Source: Neodontobutis hainanensis
Lineage: Eukaryota; Chordata; Actinopteri; Gobiiformes; Odontobutidae
Assembly (NCBI GenBank): GCA_024349245.1
Contig: JALDNG010000714.1
Coordinates: 1 to 64,000, forward strand
DNA length: 64,000 nt
Reading direction: 5' to 3'
Numbering within the stretch: the first letter of the stretch is position 1; each line of letters starts with the position of its first letter. Below are positions 59,559 to 64,000 of the stretch, piece after piece. The notes under the pieces were generated by a model, which was given only the letters and a program-made list of their open reading frames with translations, was not told where the DNA came from and ran no database searches. A program made the position numbers and the translations under genes.

Positions 59559-60696
59559 ATGAAATACGGTAGTAAATTTGATTGATAATAGTATTCTCAA
59601 TTTTCATGCTAGTATTTACACATATTTTTATGTGTCTATGTACCTTGTTTATCAAATGGTATCCGATAACGTATTTTAATTCAATTTACACAATAATTCT
59701 TATCAGCAATACTATATGTGCATCGTTGATGTTTTTGATGGCATATTTCTATGAAGAATTAAAAATATCAAAAATTTCATTTGTGTATTTTTAAATAATT
59801 AAAATTAGTTTAATATGGATTCTTTTTGTAATTGGTATGTGTGAATATTTCTATAATTTACTCTTATTTTATTTTTTTACGAGCCAATTATATATATATT
59901 ACGCCATTATTTACAATCAACTAACTCAAATTGGATGTACATTTGGCTCATATATAATAGGAACTGAAAAATTATCAAATGGAATCAACATAAAAGCTAT
60001 TTTTATGTTTATAGGTCTAGCAGTTGCATATTTATCATTATTACTTACGTTCTTTATTGATATCGATATAATGAAAAAACCAAATATAAATTTAAAAGAT
60101 ACGATATTCTATATATGTTTATCGGTTTTGTGTTTATTTGCTTATCCAATCTGTAAAAGTATTGAGGTATTATTTTTGAGTCTATATCGCTTTAATAAAT
60201 TATTTATAACATTTAATTTCGTAAAAATACTTTATTTATGCTGATAAATTGATCAAAATAAATTTAGGATTATGTTATCAAATATGATCACGATTTATTA
60301 TTAACCAAGAAACCTTTTTCAAGGTTAACGTTGAGAATGATATTTTCCTTTCCTATTTCATGTATTTTTTTAATAGCTGAAATAATTTCAAAAAGAAAAG
60401 GCCTAGTTGATGATCTTTTAACTTTTAAATGTTGGATAAACATATTTCTCATTAGTATGATGTCTATATTTGTGAATTACTTAGTTCCATTTTACTTTCA
60501 TCGAATATTATCGATAATGATCGACGACTGTATATATCCAGTTCGAACTATTTTTGGAATCATTTTTTCCTATTTTATACTTCGTGAAAATTTATTGTTT
60601 CCACAGTATATTTTATTTGGATTAGCTTTGTGTGGATTTATTACATATATTATTTGCAGAGTAATGTATGAAATGACAAAACAAATTAACATATAA
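59559..60696 (+). CDS. DMT-superfamily membrane transporter (nucleotide-sugar/triose-phosphate-type fold), intact copy B
   Basis: The model has four exons: 59559-59568, 59592-59784, 59809-60166 and 60268-60696 (TAA). They join to exactly 990 nt, 329 residues, with no internal stop. The start was chosen because this ATG, ten nt before intron 1, is the only upstream one in frame. Hydrophobic segments lie at about residues 4-24, 33-56, 68-92, 94-116, 130-152, 165-183, 208-226, 240-262, 275-295 and 300-320, giving the ten helices usual for 300-350-residue DMT carriers. Two similar half-repeats are visible. YNQLTQIGCTFGSYIIGTEKL with FIGLAVAYLSLL closes the first half, and CIYPVRTIFGIIFSYFILRE with YILFGLALCGF closes the second. 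Transport of a metabolite or nucleotide sugar across an internal or plasma membrane is inferred from the fold; the substrate cannot be read. Copy A at 20.3 kb is its damaged paralogue. No neighbouring genes suggest a pathway. Confidence 0.75.
59569..59591 (+). other. Intron 1 of transporter copy B (23 nt)
   Basis: It begins GTAGTA and ends AATAG, with stops in frame. It lies in phase 1 at exactly the same position as the 23-nt intron in copy A. Removing it joins the ten-nt first exon to the long hydrophobic frame. Confidence 0.8.
59785..59808 (+). other. Intron 2 of transporter copy B (24 nt)
   Basis: It begins GTATTT and ends AAAATTAG, with a TAA in the reading frame. The phase is 2. Its length is a multiple of three, so the frame continues across it and only the stop betrays it. 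The 3' end AAAATTAG is shared with copy A. Confidence 0.75.
60167..60267 (+). other. Intron 3 of transporter copy B (101 nt)
   Basis: It begins GTATTATTTTTG and ends AATTTAG, in phase 0 after a GAG codon. The first 75 nt happen to stay open, ending at a TGA (60242-60244). Copy A is stop-rich over the same span and the two diverge strongly, so it is treated as intron. The exon that follows aligns immediately with copy A (VIKYD versus IIKID). Confidence 0.65.
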
Positions 60697-60724
60697 TATC
60701 AAAATATCAATAAATATTTTGATA
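60697..60724 (+). terminator. Hairpin immediately after the transporter stop codon (candidate 3'-end element)
   Basis: TATCAAAATAT (60697-60707) pairs perfectly with ATATTTTGATA (60714-60724) around a 6-nt loop, starting at the first base after the TAA. The loop and arm include AATAAA at 60709-60714, a possible poly(A) signal. Copy A has a smaller, similar TATTTT/AAAATA palindrome over its own stop. All-A/T stems are common in this DNA, so the role is tentative. Confidence 0.35.
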
Positions 60725-63700
60725 AATTTTTAATATTCCAAATAAATAAAATTTTAAATATATCAATAATATAATTTAAATTGTAATATATTTTTCTAAA
60801 TATAATTTAATGTCATTTTATAAAAATATTTATATCAGTATTTTTATGGAATACATTTATGCTCATGACAATATGTTTCTGAAATAAATTTGTTTGGTTA
60901 ATTTTAATATTTTGCTCAATTTCAAATAAATTATGTTGATATATCTGACATAGATTTAAGTAAAAGTTATGTGAGTTATTTTACAATATATCATTTTTGA
61001 GGATTATCGCATTTTTTTATTTTGTTTATGTAATTATAGTTTCCTTAACAAAGTTTATCTCTTCATTTATCACATTCAATTTATTTTCTATAACTCATAA
61101 ACGATCCGATTCTTTGTATCAATAAAAGAATAAATTTAAAGAAAATTAAACTTAGATCAATGATAGAGATGTCTTCACTTGAAGGTACAATGGCTAATAA
61201 TTTATGTTTTTACTTCATGTAGGTCACTCATTCGATTTTATTGGAATCATATATTATTTTTTCATTAGATAACTTGTATTGCCAAAAACTTCAAAGATAT
61301 GTTTTTTTAATTTTAAAAATTAAATGACAAAATAAAGGTTACTTTTTTTAAATTGATATATTATAATTTTTAGTTAAATATATTTGATTTACAATAAAGT
61401 TTGAACAGAGAATAAAAATTTTTCATGTAAATGTTCAGGAAGAGTATTTTTATGAAAATATAAAGATATTTTTAGAAAGATGGTATATAAATTTAATGTT
61501 AATCATAAAAAGAAAAATGAACAAATATTAGTATCTAATACATATCTTGATAATTTTAACAGGTACGTTTGTATAAATATCATATATGAATAATGAAACT
61601 CATTAATATGAATTTTTATGTTTTCGAAAGTTTTTATAAGAGGTTCATATATCAATTAATACCGCATTGTCAAATCTGTGAATAAAATTAATTTTATTCA
61701 TATATTTTCCAATAAACAAACAATATAAAAATCAAAGTTTATAATTTTCATACTTCTTCAAGATATTCATTAAATATATTGAAAGAGCGTTTTTATTTTC
61801 TAAATAGTAAAATAATTGTTAATATTATTAAATTTCTATCAATATTTTTGAAAAATGTCACAAGAATCTGTTTTTGTTTCACTTGTATCGTATAACTGTT
61901 GAAGTCAAAAATCTTAATATTTTAAATAATTTTTTATTTTTGTCATAAATATGAATCATTTCTATAATTATTAAGATTCTACTTTATTATTTTATGAAAA
62001 CTTTAATTCGTTCTTGAAAAATCTTCAAGGAATGTATGATAAAAATTTCTTTTTAAATATTTTTTGATTAAATTACGTCAATAAAACTTTGAAAATTTTT
62101 TCTTGTATATATTAAAATTTAATTTATTTAATAAATCTAAGCCAAAATAGCAAATTATAAAAATAAATTTGGTCATGTTAATGGTATTTAAATTCTAATT
62201 AAGTTAAATCATAGTCATTAACTTATCATGCATAACATTATTACAAAACTAATAATATTAATTCATTTTAAGTGGAACTTGTTTCTTTATTAAAAAATAT
62301 GACTAATGATGTGATTATAATATAGTAATAAAATTTTATTCATTCTAATTATTCTTTTGTCACAGATAAATTTGTTCACTATAAAGATTTGACAATAATC
62401 GTCTTTTAGAATTGCAATATTTTACATTAAAATTTGATATAAAATTAATAAGAATGTAATTATATATGTTTTTTCATCAAATATTTAAATCAATACTTTT
62501 AATATTATTTATTGTTCAATTTAAATCGTGTTTTAAAAATGATCATCGATGATGAGACATCATTATTTAATTTGTATTTGTTGTAACAGTTTTATTCGTT
62601 TATTTTTAAATAATTCACAATCTAAATTTAAATATTTATATCAAAATTGATGAGTTATTTAGCCCTCTAATCTTGATATCAAAAATATAAATGTAATTTT
62701 TAATTGAAAAGATATCCTATAATTGACAGTATTATTTAGTCGTTTAAATGATGGTCAATACATTTGTTTATAATCATGAAAGAATTTAAAAATATTGAAA
62801 AAATTTCGATAATTTTTAAGATAATGTTTATATATATAAGATAACAGTTTTGTTTATAAAATACAAAAGATTTAAACAACTGCAAAATTTAAAGAATATA
62901 AATAAATATTTTTTCTAATATTAGAATAATTAAAATATTTGTATATAAATAGAATTTATGTTATCCAGAGCCATTTTAATAATTCAAAGTTATGTTCAAA
63001 ATCTATGGAAATTAATCATAAATTTTTTAAAATTATTATGAATATAAAGATCATTTTAAAATAAGTAACATGTATGATGTCATTATGATTAAATTTATAT
63101 ATTATTCAATTATAATAATTAAAAATATTTTTAAAATTCAGCAGTTTAAAAATTTTTGTATATTTTTAAATTATTTTTCTTTTCTATTTTCAAAATAATT
63201 TATTTGTTATTTTAAGCGGTATTTTTAATTATTTAAAATTTTATCTTTTTATTTTTATATACTTAGAAAAATATCAAATCATAATTGTCGAACAAATCTG
63301 GATTTAATTATTTTGTATTACATATCGTTGAAAATATAAGTCTCAACAAAATTATTTCAATTATCATGTGCATTTTATTTTCAGAAATAAAAAATTTTCG
63401 CTTGATATAATTTTTTTTGGCTTTTATTATTAAAACTGTCTTAATTTATGATGTTTTAAAATTTTATATTGATGATTTTTAAGTTTTATATGATAAAAAC
63501 ATTAAAAATTAATCTCTAAAATATAATTATCTGATATATCAAAATATTTATTTTGTTTTCAACGTAATTTATTTTAATATGGGTCAAATAAAGAATAAAA
63601 TTAATAATTGATACCATTAAATTTTTATATTTTATCTAATATACTTTTAAAGTAAGAATATCATTATTATATAAACATTTTTTGCGATATTCTGAGTAAA

Positions 63701-64000
63701 AAATTATCTTTATATTATTCAAATCAACATCTAAAAAATTTTAATATTATATATACAAACTGAATTTTTTTAATTCTAATATTATATTATATATTTAAAA
63801 TTATTTGAAAATAAATTGGCTTTTATCATTTTTATTTAAAATAAAAGTATTGAATTATATTTAGTCATGATAATGAAATATTTTGATGGTTTATAATTCA
63901 ATATTTTAACACAACAACGAAATTATATATTCTAATTATTACTCAGAAAATATTCATATGTTAAGAATTAAAAATGTGTCAATATTATATTAACTGAATA
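60725..64000. other. AT-rich non-coding stretch right of transporter copy B
   Basis: It is collinear with about 21.45-24.75 kb in copy A, with anchors at 60992, 62740 and 63877. No conserved open frame, RNA gene or element is visible. A short palindrome TCATCGATGA occurs near 62.54 kb. Confidence 0.6.

Larger units (their letters stand above)
40550..64000. repeat. Copy B of the diverged ~40-kb near-tandem duplication
   Basis: This is the partner of 1 to about 24.75 kb, in the same orientation, and it carries the intact transporter gene. The left limit is the projection of window position 1 (offset about 40.55 kb), and the right limit is the window end; neither is a true boundary. Most of the length difference accumulates between A positions 1.3 and 13.6 kb, where copy A holds about 1.25 kb more than copy B. 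Confidence 0.85.

Noticed and set aside
59559..60696. Ciliate code with TAA/TAG as glutamine
   Set aside because: Within the exons glutamine is written CAA or CAG, TAA and TAG occur only in the proposed introns, and copy B ends at TAA. Nothing requires a changed code.
1..64000. Bacterial or organellar origin
   Set aside because: There is no gene packing, ribosome-binding pattern, tRNA or rRNA, and the only gene needs GT...AG intron removal at positions shared by both copies.
1..64000. CRISPR arrays, tRNA genes, telomeric or satellite arrays
   Set aside because: No regularly spaced direct repeats, no G+C-rich cloverleaf-like patches and no short tandem arrays beyond brief AT runs were seen.

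Overview
The window is extremely AT-rich and almost gene-free. Background lines that I counted run at about 13-15% G+C, while the few gene-like stretches run at about 30%. I can support one protein-coding gene family, present twice: an intact copy at 59559-60696 and a damaged copy at 20291-21450. I can also support one badly decayed retroelement at about 33.8-37.7 kb. I saw no tRNA, rRNA, CRISPR array, operon or bacterial-style gene packing.

This is eukaryotic DNA. Both transporter copies are cut at the same three places by stop-containing segments that begin GT and end AG. Four of these segments are only 23-24 nt long. Removing them from the second copy gives a clean 990-nt reading frame (329 residues) whose first exon is just 10 nt. 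Tiny introns next to the start codon, a multi-spanning transporter, very low G+C and huge AT-rich spacers fit a large-genome, gene-sparse microsporidian or a similar intracellular parasite. This assignment is an inference. TAA and TGA both serve as stops and CAA/CAG encode Gln in the exons, so nothing points to a ciliate code.

Layout. Positions 1 to about 24.75 kb and about 40.55 kb to the window end are two diverged copies of the same long segment in the same orientation. Anchors can be followed through the non-coding DNA at a spacing of 39.2-40.6 kb. This looks like an old near-tandem duplication with a unit of about 40 kb, each unit carrying one transporter gene. Between the copies, 24.75-33.7 kb is featureless AT-rich DNA. 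The interval 33.8-37.7 kb is a G+C-richer island with plus-strand coding relics in changing frames. Its best-preserved parts resemble BEL/Pao-type Pol (peptidase A17/RT connection and RNase H). The interval 37.75-40.5 kb is again featureless.

The genes. The transporter has about ten membrane segments and two internally similar halves, as in the drug/metabolite transporter (DMT) superfamily, which includes nucleotide-sugar and triose-phosphate transporters. Copy B reads intact. Copy A carries two apparent 1-nt deletions in exon 3 and is either a young pseudogene or affected by assembly indels at A/T runs. The coding exons are clearly better conserved between copies than the surrounding DNA, so the protein has been under selection since the duplication.
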